A DNA stretch of 52,157 bases from Longimicrobiales bacterium. GTDB lineage: Bacteria > Gemmatimonadota > Gemmatimonadetes > Longimicrobiales > Gaopeijiaceae. The notes under the pieces are model-generated. The model was not told the origin of the DNA and ran no database searches. It was given only the letters and a program-made list of their open reading frames with translations. Location of the stretch: contig JANQRP010000036.1 in NCBI GenBank assembly GCA_028284495.1, positions 1-52,157 of the forward strand. The letters run 5' to 3'. Position numbers and translations under genes: made by a program. This document shows, piece by piece, positions 42,976-51,596 of this stretch; positions within the stretch are counted from its first letter, which is position 1, and each line of letters opens with the position of its first letter.

Positions 42976-45696
42976 CTACTCCGATCGAATCGAGCCCACC
43001 ACGTCGACCCGCTTCGCCCGGAATGCCGGGCGGAGCGTCGCGCAAAGGGTGGCGGCCGCGAGCGCAGCCAGGCCGACGACGAAGGCCACCGGATCGACCG
43101 GCGGTACCTCGAAGAGGAAGCGCTCGAGCACACGTCCCGCAAGGACGGCGACACCACCGCCGACCACGCCGCCCGCTGCCGCGACGAACGCGCCCTGTCG
43201 CAGGATCATGCCGAAGATGGCACCGGGGGCGGCGCCGAGGGCCAGGCGAACGCCGATCTCGCGCTGGCGCCGGCCAACGGTGTGGGCGAGCGTCCCGTAC
43301 AGCCCGACGGTCGCCAGGAGCAGCGCCGCGGACGCGAAGGTCGTGATCAGCCAGGCCTGGAAGCGCGGCTCGGTCTCGACACTTCGGATGCGGTCACCCA
43401 GGCTGACCATGTCCTGTACCGGCACGATCGGCGAGATGGTGGCGGCGGCCTGACGGAGGTCGGTCGCGATGGCCGCGAAGTCGCGTGGAGTTCGAACGAC
43501 GATCTTGATCCACGGCCAGTCGATCTGCGTGTAGGGGATGTAGATCGCGGGCTGCGGACCCTCCTCGGCTCGCCGGACCACGGCGTCCTCGACGACGCCG
43601 ACGACACGGAACTCGACGGCATCCGCGGTGAGGAGGATCGTGGCACCGATCGGGTCCACACCCTTGAAGTCCCGCTCCACCAGCGCGCGGTTCACGACCG
43701 CCACCGGCGTCGCATCGGGCCCGTCGGAGGCGAGGACGTCCCGACCGCGGACGAGCTCCTGCCCGATCGTCTCGAAGTATCCGGGCGTGATCGCGTATCC
43801 GGCGATCCCGGTTCGCACCTCCTCCTCGGCGTCGCCCGGGAAACGGAACCCCGGGGCCCAGTTCGGATCCTCGAACGGAAGATTGCTCACGCCGGCGGCG
43901 TCGGTGATCCCGCCGACGGTCTGAACGGCACCGAGCGTCTCATCCCAGGCGCCCCATGTCTCCACGGGGCCTCCGGGGCGCTTCGAGGAGAGGCGGAACG
44001 AGACGAGCCCCTCGGGCTCGAATCCCGGATCGACCGCGGAGACACGGACGAACGAGTGCATGAGCGTGCTCGCTCCGATTCCGAGCAGCAGCGCGACCGC
44101 GAGCTGGGCCGCGACCAGCGCGTTTCGGAAGCCGGCCCTGCTGCCTCCGCCCGAGCCGGCTCGGTTCGATCGCAGCACCCTCGCCGGATCCCTGCGCGCG
44201 ACGCCCGCCGCCGGCACGAGGCCGATCAGAACGCCCACCCCGAGCGACAGGGTGGTGGCGAGGAGGAGGACGCGGCCGTCGACCGAAATCGCATCCATCC
44301 GGGGAACCGGGGGCGACATGGCCGTGAACAGCTCGACGCCCACGAATGCGAGGACGACCCCGACCAGGCCTCCCGCCGCCGCGAGGAGAAGGCTCTCCAT
44401 CACCACATGGGCGGCAAGCACGGAACGCCCGGCGCCAAGGGCGCGTCGGATGCTCAGTTCCCCGACGCGTTCGGACGTCCGGACGAGCAGCAGGTTGGCC
44501 GAGTTCATCGCCGAGATCAGCAGCAGCAGGGCCGACGCGCCGAAGAACACGCCCAGCGGGCGCTTCGCCGTACCGACGATGTCGTCGCGCAGTCCGTTCA
44601 CGCCGTATCCGAGCCAGGTGCCGTCGGGGTAGACCGACCCCTCGGGAAACTCCCGGGCGAGCTCGGACGCGATCTCCTCGAGTTCGGCGCGCGCCGACTC
44701 GATCGACGCTCCCGGCGCGAGGCGCCCCAACAGGGACAGCGACCGGTTCCCTCGACTTTCGTAGCGGAGGTTGTCCGGATCGAGCGGCTGCCAGAACTCG
44801 ACCGCCGCTGCACCCAGGTTCTCGGGTGGGACGAAGTCGGCGGCCAGGACGCCGACGATCGTGGGTGCCGCGCCGCCCTCGCGGGCCGGGAGCGTGCGAC
44901 CGACGATGGACGGGTCACCTCCGAAACGCGTACGCCACGTACTCCACGAGAGGAGGACGGGCGGCACCGCACCACCGCCGAACTCGTCGGGAGCGAACAG
45001 CCGGCCGAGTTCGACGCCCACCCCCATCGTCTCGAAGAACTCGTCCGTGACGCGCGCCATCGGGGCGAGCCGCGGACCTTCGCCCTCGTCGGGAAGCAGG
45101 TAGCTGGCGATCTCTAGGCCCGCGATTCGCTCGAGGGTGCGGCTCCGCTCTCGAAGCGACCCCAGGTTTCCTACGGAGACACCGGCGAGGTGCTGCAGTC
45201 CGTCGGTGCCCTCGACCCACTCGCGTCCGGGGAAGGTCGCACCCACGGCCACCAGTTCGTCTTCGCGGTCGTAGGGCAGGGGACGGAGGATCACGCCGTC
45301 CACGACCGAGAGAATCGTCGTCGTGGCGCCGATCCCGAGACCGAGCGTGAGCACCGTGATCGCCGTGAACCCCGGCCGGCGCAGCAGTCCACGGAGCGCC
45401 GTCCGGAGCGCATGGATGGAGCGGGAGATACCCATGCCGCGTCGCTGCCAGGTGTCTCGCACCTGGTCGCGCCCACCGGTCGCGCGGGCTCGTCGCCTCA
45501 CGTTCTCCGGCTTCCACCACCAGGCCACCGTGCGGGCGACGTCGTGCAGGTGCGCGAGTTGCACACGCCATCCTCGGCCGTCGGTGGTCGCGAGTGTACG
45601 CCACGACTCGGCGAGGTCCCCGATCAGGTGCTCCGAGCCGCGACCCTTCAGGAACCACTGCAGCAGTCGCGTGATGCGCCACGGCCGGACGCTCAT
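42976..45696 (-). CDS. ADOP-type FtsX/MacB-like permease
   Basis: A 906-aa ADOP permease. The N-terminal region carries the group motif SEHLIGDLAESWRTL, followed by the first MacB-type unit (RTALRGLLRRPGFTAITVLT, LGLGIGATTTILSVVDGVIL, RPLPYDREDELVAV). The first permease core is LLLISAMNSANLLLVRTSER with VGELSIRRALGAGRSVLAAH. The second is ALLLATVGLYGTLAHTVGRR and QREIGVRLALGAAPGAIFGM. Its ATG overlaps the PadR stop (ATGA, 45693-45696). The second of three such pairs in the window; the transported substrate is unknown. Confidence 0.9.
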   Translation of the reverse strand: MSVRPWRITRLLQWFLKGRGSEHLIGDLAESWRTLATTDGRGWRVQLAHLHDVARTVAWWWKPENVRRRARATGGRDQVRDTWQRRGMGISRSIHALRTALRGLLRRPGFTAITVLTLGLGIGATTTILSVVDGVILRPLPYDREDELVAVGATFPGREWVEGTDGLQHLAGVSVGNLGSLRERSRTLERIAGLEIASYLLPDEGEGPRLAPMARVTDEFFETMGVGVELGRLFAPDEFGGGAVPPVLLSWSTWRTRFGGDPSIVGRTLPAREGGAAPTIVGVLAADFVPPENLGAAAVEFWQPLDPDNLRYESRGNRSLSLLGRLAPGASIESARAELEEIASELAREFPEGSVYPDGTWLGYGVNGLRDDIVGTAKRPLGVFFGASALLLLISAMNSANLLLVRTSERVGELSIRRALGAGRSVLAAHVVMESLLLAAAGGLVGVVLAFVGVELFTAMSPPVPRMDAISVDGRVLLLATTLSLGVGVLIGLVPAAGVARRDPARVLRSNRAGSGGGSRAGFRNALVAAQLAVALLLGIGASTLMHSFVRVSAVDPGFEPEGLVSFRLSSKRPGGPVETWGAWDETLGAVQTVGGITDAAGVSNLPFEDPNWAPGFRFPGDAEEEVRTGIAGYAITPGYFETIGQELVRGRDVLASDGPDATPVAVVNRALVERDFKGVDPIGATILLTADAVEFRVVGVVEDAVVRRAEEGPQPAIYIPYTQIDWPWIKIVVRTPRDFAAIATDLRQAAATISPIVPVQDMVSLGDRIRSVETEPRFQAWLITTFASAALLLATVGLYGTLAHTVGRRQREIGVRLALGAAPGAIFGMILRQGAFVAAAGGVVGGGVAVLAGRVLERFLFEVPPVDPVAFVVGLAALAAATLCATLRPAFRAKRVDVVGSIRSE

Positions 45697-46043
45697 TCGC
45701 CGCGTGCCTCGCGAAGCCGTGTGTCGAGTCGACCGATGAGGCCCTCCGACATCGACCGGAACATGCGGACCGATCGATCGAGCGCCTCGAGGCCGGCGGG
45801 CTGGAGGCGGTAGAGGCGCTTTCGACGTCCGCCCCTCTCCGCCGTGGGCTCGCCCATCCAGCTCGTCACGAGGCCCTGATCCCGGAGCCGATCGAGGCCC
45901 GTGTAGACGGCACCGGACGACACCGAGCGGCCGGTCCGCCGCTGAATCGCTTCGCGGATCGTCACCCCGTAGGCCTCCCCAGACTCGAGCTCGAGCACGG
46001 CGAAGAGGATCGACTGTTCGAGCTCGCCGAGAGCTTTCGACAT
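45693..46043 (-). CDS. PadR-family transcriptional regulator
   Basis: A 116-aa winged-helix repressor: LGELEQSILFAVLELESGEA, YGVTIREAIQRRTGRSVSSG, AVYTGLDRLRDQGLVTSWMG, EPTAERGGRRKRLYRLQPAG. It is translationally coupled to ADOP permease 2 by a 4-bp overlap. The start ATG is 46043. A TACTGC-AAC-GCAGTA dyad lies 38 bp upstream in an AT-rich promoter patch, the probable autoregulatory operator. Confidence 0.92.
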   Translation of the reverse strand: MSKALGELEQSILFAVLELESGEAYGVTIREAIQRRTGRSVSSGAVYTGLDRLRDQGLVTSWMGEPTAERGGRRKRLYRLQPAGLEALDRSVRMFRSMSEGLIGRLDTRLREARGE

Positions 46044-46081
46044 GGATCCACCCGTCGAATGAGTAGGGGTGCGGTTATATG

Positions 46082-46096
46082 TACTGCAACGCAGTA
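46082..46096. promoter_or_regulatory. PadR operator dyad, pair 2
   Basis: TACTGC (46082-46087) AAC GCAGTA (46091-46096), flanked on both sides by TATA-rich sequence that would supply the -10 region on the minus strand. It is located just upstream of the padR start at 46043. Confidence 0.6.
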
Positions 46097-46272
46097 TATA
46101 ATAGAGATAGCGGCCGAGCGCCGACCGGGAAAGGGGCACCCAGGGGGTGCGCGGTGGGTCCGGGGGTCAGCCCGCCCCGTACTCGGCGGACTCGACGGCC
46201 TCGGCGATCAGGCCGGCCCACACCTCCGGATCTCGTCCGACCAGAACAGCGCCTCGCCCTCGCCGACCTCAC

Positions 46273-46941
46273 TCACGTGAGCGCCTCGACCAGCCAACGG
46301 TGCACGGGAGCGGCTCGCCGAAGCTCGTCGATGCAGTCGTCGACGAAGCCGGGTGTGTCGATCGAGTCCGGGAGCGCCGTGGGCCACCGCACCTGCAGCC
46401 ACTTGTGACGGAGCAGGTCGGCGTGTGGGTGATCGTCCCCGTAGCCCGCGGGCACCCGCTTCAGCTCTTCCCCGACGACCGAGGCGTCCCGCGCGGCGCG
46501 GATCTCGTCCAGCGCCGCAGACAGCGCGCCCCCGTTCGCATCCACCGCGGCTCGCCACCTCGATACGTCGTCGAACATCGCACCCGCGGCGAAGCCGACC
46601 TCGTCCGGCGTCAGGCGCACGTACAGGGTGGGGGCCACCTTTCTCGCGGCGCCCTCCCAGAAGCGGAACAGGAGGTGGTCCTTGTAGCGGGCCCCGTCGG
46701 GATTGAACCGGAGGTCGTTGTTGATCGGCCCGATCGAGCCGTTGGTCCGCGGCACCGCCTCGACCTTGGCGCCGAACTCCGACCGGATCGCGCCGCCCAG
46801 GTCGGTCACGAACGCCTTGGCCGGATCGACCAGGCTCGATCGATACACATCGCGGCTCGCCTCGAAGTCGACCTTCTCGAACCCGGGCAGCCGCGCCAGC
46901 AGCGCGAGCCCCTCCTTCGGGAATCCCTCGAACGATCCCAT
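46273..46941 (-). CDS. DUF2461 family protein
   Basis: A 222-aa protein of the DUF2461/TIGR02453 family, function unknown. It shows FPKEGLALLARLPGFEKVDF, FVTDLGGAIRSEFGAKVEAV, the signature stretch GSIGPINNDLRFNPDGARYK, DHLLFRFWEGAARKVAPTLY and a C-terminal VGEELKRVPAGYGDDHPHAD with LLRHKWLQVRWPTAL. ATG 46941 has GGGGAGGTG immediately upstream. It is divergent from PadR-ADOP pair 3. Confidence 0.9.
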   Translation of the reverse strand: MGSFEGFPKEGLALLARLPGFEKVDFEASRDVYRSSLVDPAKAFVTDLGGAIRSEFGAKVEAVPRTNGSIGPINNDLRFNPDGARYKDHLLFRFWEGAARKVAPTLYVRLTPDEVGFAAGAMFDDVSRWRAAVDANGGALSAALDEIRAARDASVVGEELKRVPAGYGDDHPHADLLRHKWLQVRWPTALPDSIDTPGFVDDCIDELRRAAPVHRWLVEALT

Positions 46942-47074
46942 TCCCACCTCCCCGTCCACGTCCAAGCACGCCGGCTGAGGCGCCGGCACCGAATACAAGC
47001 CGAAGATAGGGCGTGGCTGGGGCGGAGGCCATGCCCGCTCGGGTCGCTCGCTCCGGGACCCCGGGATCGGACCC

Positions 47075-47104
47075 TTGCCGGACTCGGAGTCGCTGTCGTA
47101 TACT
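47075..47104 (+). promoter_or_regulatory. Promoter of PadR-ADOP pair 3
   Basis: -35 TTGCCG (47075-47080), 18-bp spacer, -10 TATACT (47099-47104, 5/6). The -10 element is embedded in the operator dyad at 47098-47117. Confidence 0.6.
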
Positions 47105-47129
47105 CCGCGGAGTGTACAACGCATACTCC
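47098..47129 (+). promoter_or_regulatory. PadR operator with three half-sites, pair 3
   Basis: GTATACTCC (47098-47106) and GGAGTGTAC (47109-47117) form a 20-bp near-perfect dyad (8 of 9 positions match). A third copy, GCATACTCC, follows at 47121-47129. Overlap with the -10 element suggests repression by occlusion. Confidence 0.65.
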
Positions 47130-47138
47130 GAGGCCGGC

Positions 47139-47474
47139 ATGACTCCGAACCACATCGCGGAATTCGAACAGATGGTGCTCCTCGCCGTGCTCCAGGCGGG
47201 CGACGACGCCTACGCGCCCACCATCCGGGAGGTGTTGAAGGCGAGCGCCCGGCGCTCCGTGTCGCGGGGCGCGCTCTACCGCACCTTCGACCGGATGGCG
47301 GCGAAGGGACTGCTCGAGTGGGAGGCCGAGGACTCGAACCCGATTCCCGAGCGCGGCGGAGCCCCGATGCGCCGATTCCGGGTGACGGCGGAGGGCCGTA
47401 GGGCGCTCCGGGTCTCGCGGGAGGCGCTGCTCGCGCTCTGGGACGGAATCGAGCCCGAACTGGAGAACGCGTGA
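47139..47474 (+). CDS. PadR-family transcriptional regulator
   Basis: A 111-aa winged-helix repressor: IAEFEQMVLLAVLQAGDDAY, APTIREVLKASARRSVSRGA, LYRTFDRMAAKGLLEWEAED, MRRFRVTAEGRRALRVSREA. The start ATG at 47139 begins MTPNHIAEFE; the frame is open upstream but lacks domain content. Its TGA overlaps the next ATG by one base (TGATG). The adjacent dyad is the likely autoregulatory site. Confidence 0.92.
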   Translation: MTPNHIAEFEQMVLLAVLQAGDDAYAPTIREVLKASARRSVSRGALYRTFDRMAAKGLLEWEAEDSNPIPERGGAPMRRFRVTAEGRRALRVSREALLALWDGIEPELENA

Positions 47475-50215
47475 TGCCGACCGCGCCGCCGCGATTCGCC
47501 GAGCGGCTTCTGCGATGGTGCCTCCGGTCGGCACCGGCCGGCGAGTTCATCCTCGGAGACCTGCGCCAGGAGTACGCGACGGTCCGGGCCCGCGACGGGG
47601 CACTACGGGCCCGCTTCTGGTACTGGGGACAGGTCGTCTCGGTCGGCGCACGCTACCTCGGGCCAGGCCGGAAGCGGCTGGCCTCGGAAGGGCCCAGGCC
47701 CGGCGGAGGGCCGACCGGCCTCGTGACGACAGCCGGCGACATCGTCCGCGACATCCTCGGCGTGACCCGCGTCTTTCGCACCGCACCCGGCTACGCGGCC
47801 GCCGTCGTCCTCACGCTCGCACTCGGCCTCGGCGTGAACGCGAGCATTTTCGGGGCGGTGGACCGGGTGCTGCTCCGTCCGCCCGAGCACGTGCAGGACC
47901 ACGGGGCGTTGCGCTTCCTCTCGCTGTCGGGGCTCGGCCCTCGGTCCCTGAACTCGCCGCTCGCCTACTCGTTTCCCGACTACGAAGCGATCCGCGACGT
48001 GCCCGCGCTCGAGGCGGCGGCGGCCTACCGACCCCGTCGGCAGGTCACGATGGGGTCCGGGGTCGACGCGCGCCGCGTGATCGTGCAGGACGCCACTGCC
48101 GAGCTCTTCCCGCTGCTCGGCGTGGGGGCTGTCCGGGGTCGGTTCTTCGACGCCGCGGACGATCGCGACGGTGCTCCGCCCGTGGCCGTCCTCAGCGACG
48201 CGTTCTGGCAGAGCGCCTTCGCGGGAGACCCGGCCGCCATCGGCCGCACCGTCACGCTCGGCACCCACGCGTACGAAGTCATCGGCGTCGCCCCTCCGGG
48301 GTTCACCGGTCCGAATCTCGACGCGGTCGACCTCTGGGTGCCCCTCCGGATGAACGTCGCCCTGACCTCGAGCTGGGGCGCCCTCGAGTCCCGCGGTGCC
48401 TGGTGGCACAGAGTCGTGGTCCGTCTCGCCCCCGGCGTGCGGGATGCCGAGGCCGGGCGGCAGCTGACCACGGCGCACAACGCGGCCGTACGCGCTGCGA
48501 TGGCGATCGGCCCACCCGAAGACCACGACGAGTCGCTCGGGGCCGAGGTCGAGACGGGCTCGTTCATCACCGCGCTCGGGCCGTATGCGGAGACCGAGAC
48601 ACGCATCACGCTCTGGCTGGCCGGCGTCAGCCTGCTCGTGCTCCTCGTGGCCGTCGCGAACGTCGCGAACCTCATGCTGGCGCGCGGTGTGGATCGGCAG
48701 CGCGAGCGCGCCGTCCGACTGGCGCTCGGGGTGAGCCGGCGTCGCCTCCTCACGGGCGCCCTCGGCGAAGGCCTCGTGCTGGCCACCGTCGGTGGCCTCC
48801 TCGCACTGCTGGTCGCGCCCCCGACCAGCCGTGTCGTCTACGACCTGCTCCTTCCGGGGGTGCCCATGCCCGGCTCGCCGGTGAGCCTGCGACTGGGCGC
48901 CTTCCTCGCCGTCGTCGTGCTGCTCAGCGCCGGTCTCGCCGCCGTCCTGCCCGCGACCCAGGCACTCCGCACCGCACCCGGCGACGTGCTCCGCCGGGCG
49001 CGACGCGGCTCGGGCCGCGGCGGCACGCGGGCACGGGAAGCGCTCGTGTTCGGGCAGGTCGGCCTGTGCGCCGTCCTGCTCGTGGGGGCGGGCCTGTTCG
49101 TGGAGAGCCTGCGGAACGCGCTCGTCGTGGACACCGGGTTCGACCACGAGGCGATCATCAACGTCGAGTTCGAGCCCCAGGCGGGGGTGGACGGCGATCG
49201 GGTCACCGAGCTGTATCGCGAGGCGCTCGTCGCCGTTTCGTCGGTGCCCGGCGTCGAGAGCGCGATCCTCTCCTCCAGCGGACGCCCGCTCTACGGGTGG
49301 GACGAGATGCACGACCTCAGGCCGAGCCGCGTGGATTCGGTCGGCGCGCTGCCCCAGGGCGGCCCGTTCACGTACGCCGGCACCGAGGGGTATGTGGAGA
49401 CGGCCGGCCTCCGGATCGTGCGCGGGCGGGCGTTCGAGCGGGACGAGTATCTGGCGGACGCGGCCCCGGCCCTGATGGTCAGTCGGTCGTTCGCCGAGGG
49501 CGCGTGGCCGGGCGTCGACCCGCTCCGCGAATGCGTCACACTCTCGTACTCACCCGTCCCGACCGACGGCCCCGAACCCTGCCGCCCCGTTGTCGGCGTG
49601 TACGAGGACGTGAAGCGATCCATCGGCGATCGGGACTCCTGGTCGGTGACCTGGCCGCTCCCGATCACCGCGCCCGCGCTTCGCGGCATGCTCGTGCGCG
49701 CGGCCGGGGATCCGACCGAGCTCGTCTCGTCGATCCGTGAGCGGGTCGCAGCCGTGTCCGGCGACGTGCGCTACGTGCACGTCGTCCCGATGAGCGGGCG
49801 AATCGAGGCATGGCAGGGACCATGGCGCATGGGGGCGACGCTGTTCACCGCCTTCGGCGTGCTGGCGCTGCTGGTTGCCGCCGTGGGCGTCTACAGCGTG
49901 CTCGCGTTCTCGGTGGCGCGGCGGCGACGTGAGATCGGAATCCGCGCGGCGCTCGGCGCCGAACGGTCTGCGCTGGTCGCGATGGTCGTGCGGCATGCCG
50001 TGCGTCTCGTCGTCGTCGGCCTCGCCGCCGGCCTCGTCGCCGCGGTGTTCATAGGGCGCGCGCTCGACAGTGTCCTGTTCGGGGTGCCCGGCATGAGCCC
50101 CGGGGTGATCGGAGTCGTTGCGGCGGTGCTGGTCGGAGCCGGCCTGCTCGCCGCCTGGCTTCCCGCGCGGCGGGCTACGGCGATCGATCCGGTGGGGGCG
50201 ATCGCGGCGGAGTAG
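47474..50215 (+). CDS. ADOP-type FtsX/MacB-like permease
   Basis: A 913-aa ADOP permease, third in the window. The N-terminal group motif is AGEFILGDLRQEYATVRARD. The first unit is GVTRVFRTAPGYAAAVVLTL, ALGLGVNASIFGAVDRVLLR, with core LAGVSLLVLLVAVANVANLM and RQRERAVRLALGVSRRRLLT. The second unit core is LFTAFGVLALLVAAVGVYSV and RRREIGIRAALGAERSALVA, ending AAWLPARRATAIDPVGAIAA. GTG 47471 is an equally possible start. It is the last chromosomal-type gene before the lower-G+C cassette region. Confidence 0.9.
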   Translation: MPTAPPRFAERLLRWCLRSAPAGEFILGDLRQEYATVRARDGALRARFWYWGQVVSVGARYLGPGRKRLASEGPRPGGGPTGLVTTAGDIVRDILGVTRVFRTAPGYAAAVVLTLALGLGVNASIFGAVDRVLLRPPEHVQDHGALRFLSLSGLGPRSLNSPLAYSFPDYEAIRDVPALEAAAAYRPRRQVTMGSGVDARRVIVQDATAELFPLLGVGAVRGRFFDAADDRDGAPPVAVLSDAFWQSAFAGDPAAIGRTVTLGTHAYEVIGVAPPGFTGPNLDAVDLWVPLRMNVALTSSWGALESRGAWWHRVVVRLAPGVRDAEAGRQLTTAHNAAVRAAMAIGPPEDHDESLGAEVETGSFITALGPYAETETRITLWLAGVSLLVLLVAVANVANLMLARGVDRQRERAVRLALGVSRRRLLTGALGEGLVLATVGGLLALLVAPPTSRVVYDLLLPGVPMPGSPVSLRLGAFLAVVVLLSAGLAAVLPATQALRTAPGDVLRRARRGSGRGGTRAREALVFGQVGLCAVLLVGAGLFVESLRNALVVDTGFDHEAIINVEFEPQAGVDGDRVTELYREALVAVSSVPGVESAILSSSGRPLYGWDEMHDLRPSRVDSVGALPQGGPFTYAGTEGYVETAGLRIVRGRAFERDEYLADAAPALMVSRSFAEGAWPGVDPLRECVTLSYSPVPTDGPEPCRPVVGVYEDVKRSIGDRDSWSVTWPLPITAPALRGMLVRAAGDPTELVSSIRERVAAVSGDVRYVHVVPMSGRIEAWQGPWRMGATLFTAFGVLALLVAAVGVYSVLAFSVARRRREIGIRAALGAERSALVAMVVRHAVRLVVVGLAAGLVAAVFIGRALDSVLFGVPGMSPGVIGVVAAVLVGAGLLAAWLPARRATAIDPVGAIAAE

Positions 50216-50448
50216 GGGGGCGGTCGAGAGGGTCGGCAGGTAGGCCGACGGCGCGAGCCTCTTGAAGCTGGTGGTCGCGCAGCTTGCGCGCTTCATGTCT
50301 CCTCCGCACCGTCGAGGCAGAACACCGGCCGACCGTGAGGTCGTGATACGGTCGCCTGCTTGCGCATTGCCGACGGGGTCGGTCGGTAAGAACCAGTTAT
50401 GGGAAATGGGTCTCGACCGGTGCACGGTGTTTAGAATTCGGTGACCGA
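50216..50448. other. Intergenic boundary with cassette junction
   Basis: 233 bp with no gene. It contains the putative recombination junction GTTATGGG at 50396-50403. To its left I see no paired attC structure, so 50216-50396 could hold an attI-like or secondary insertion site; no integrase-binding repeats were identified with confidence. Confidence 0.45.
50396..50403 (+). other. Cassette 5' junction (R' box-like)
   Basis: GTTATGGG is the exact reverse complement of CCCATAAC at 51124-51131 after the gene. This is the relation expected between the first bases of an integron cassette and the R'' box of its own attC. Cleavage would fall between 50396 and 50397. Confidence 0.65.
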
Positions 50449-51214
50449 ATGAAAAGGTATGGCGATGAGTTGTGGGAGTCTTTCTGCTCGGCCAACGGCG
50501 TGCGGTGCGAACCGATCGGGGAGACATCCGAGCCCCGTCCCGACTACATAGCGTGTCGAGCGGAGCGTGATTTCCTTGTCGAGGTGAAAACGCTCAAACC
50601 CAATGACGAAGAGCGGTCCATCAATGCGCGCCGGAAGGCAGGCGAAGTCGTCGTGTCAGGTGCTGTCCCTGGGGAACGACTGCGCCGTGAGATTCGAGCT
50701 GCGAATCGACAATTCAAACCCCTGTTGTCGCAGCGGCAGCTAGCCACGCTCTTGGTCGTCTTCAACGATACTGGGTGCAGCCTTCACACTAAGCCGTACT
50801 CGGTGATGACGGCGATGCAAGGCCTCGATGTGGTGGGTGTTCGTGTACCTCTAGATCGAGGCATGAGACCGGGTTTTGGCGCGACGCGATCTGGTCCCGA
50901 GCGAGCTATGCGTCCCGATGCGAACACCTCAACTAGTGCACTCGGGATTCTTACTGAGGTTCAGGCGGGAAGTCTTCGCCTTGACGTGTACCACAATCGA
51001 TTCGCGGTCACGCCGCTTGAGCTGGCGGTGTTTCGAGGGATAGGCCACCAGTTCTGTCTGCCAGAGAACGGCACCAACAGCGTTGATGCCAGTTGGGTCG
51101 AACGCTGAGGCACCGACCCACTCCCCATAACTAAATGTTGCCGCCTCCGTTCGCTGGCGCTCACTTCGGTGAATCACGGCTCGCGGTGCGAGCCGCGCCG
51201 GCAACACGATCACG
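50397..51214 (+). mobile_element. Putative integron gene cassette 1
   Basis: An 818-bp unit with one gene (50449-51108) and a terminal attC-like site. The boundary bases are complementary as in a circular cassette (GTTATGGG with CCCATAAC). The G+C content and codon use are visibly lower than in the flanking chromosome. Confidence 0.65.
50449..51108 (+). CDS. Unknown PD-(D/E)XK nuclease-like cassette protein
   Basis: A 219-aa protein that I do not recognise. The N-terminal half has the order of a PD-(D/E)XK nuclease core: a helix with E7 or E10 (YGDELWESFC), then PRPDYIAC with D32, then DFLVEVKTLK with E45 and K47. A helix follows, RLRREIRAANRQFKPLLSQR, then a buried strand LATLLVVFND. This resembles restriction-like and phage-defence nucleases; catalysis is not shown. 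The C-terminal part (SALGILTEVQAGSLRLDVYH, NRFAVTPLELAVF) is of unknown type. It uses a wider range of codons than its neighbours. It is the only gene in cassette 1; no strong ribosome-binding site precedes ATG 50449. Confidence 0.7.
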   Translation: MKRYGDELWESFCSANGVRCEPIGETSEPRPDYIACRAERDFLVEVKTLKPNDEERSINARRKAGEVVVSGAVPGERLRREIRAANRQFKPLLSQRQLATLLVVFNDTGCSLHTKPYSVMTAMQGLDVVGVRVPLDRGMRPGFGATRSGPERAMRPDANTSTSALGILTEVQAGSLRLDVYHNRFAVTPLELAVFRGIGHQFCLPENGTNSVDASWVER

Positions 51215-51221
51215 TTAGCCG
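51124..51221 (+). repeat. attC-like recombination site 1
   Basis: A 98-nt imperfect palindrome. The R'' box CCCATAAC (51124-51131) and R' box GTTAGCCG (51214-51221) pair through TAAC/GTTA. Inner TGTTGCCG (51136-51143) pairs perfectly with CGGCAACA (51199-51206), after spacers of 4 and 7 nt. The variable centre holds two hairpins, TCAC-TTCG-GTGA (51161-51172) and CGGCTCGC-GGT-GCGAGCCG (51177-51195). Size, nested arms and position just after a gene fit integron attC sites; R' matches GTTRRRY at 6 of 7 positions. Confidence 0.65.
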
Positions 51222-51259
51222 AACCCGCGTGAGCCGACCGGAAGCCCTTCCGTAGGTCC

Positions 51260-51288
51260 TTGACCGGATGTAGCCAGCAGGATACACT
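51260..51288 (+). promoter_or_regulatory. Promoter of the toxin-antitoxin cassette
   Basis: -35 TTGACC (51260-51265, 5/6), 17-bp spacer, -10 TACACT (51283-51288, 4/6). The toxin GTG is only 5 bp past the -10, so the transcript would be leaderless or nearly so. Confidence 0.6.
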
Positions 51289-51293
51289 CCGGT

Positions 51294-51590
51294 GTGATCG
51301 AGATCCGGAAGACCGATGTGTTCGCGAAGTGGCTCGACGGCCTGCGTGATCTACGGGCACGGGCCCGTGTTCAAGCCCGCATCGAACGCCTTGCCATGGG
51401 TAACCCGGGTGATGTCGGCCCTGTCGGCGAGGGTGTCTCCGAACTCAGGCTGGACTACGGTCCGGGGTACCGCGTGTACTTTAAGAAGCGCGGGAGGAAA
51501 GTGGTGATCCTGCTGGCAGGAGGCGACAAGAGTTCGCAGTCCCGGGACATCAAGACGGCCCTCCGCCTGGCCCGAGAGCTCACGGAGTAA
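51294..51590 (+). CDS. RelE/HigB-family toxin
   Basis: A 98-aa toxin of the RelE/ParE superfamily, addiction-module killer-protein (HigB-like) group. It shows IEIRKTDVFAKWLDGLRDLR, ARARVQARIERLAMGNPGDV, GPVGEGVSELRLDYGPGYRV and YFKKRGRKVVILLAGGDKSS, with the typical C-terminal KTALRLARELTE helix. Family members are mostly ribosome-dependent mRNA interferases; the activity is inferred. The GTG start lacks a ribosome-binding site and lies at or near the transcription start. The antitoxin gene follows after 6 bp. Confidence 0.92.
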   Translation: MIEIRKTDVFAKWLDGLRDLRARARVQARIERLAMGNPGDVGPVGEGVSELRLDYGPGYRVYFKKRGRKVVILLAGGDKSSQSRDIKTALRLARELTE

Positions 51591-51596
51591 AGAGCA

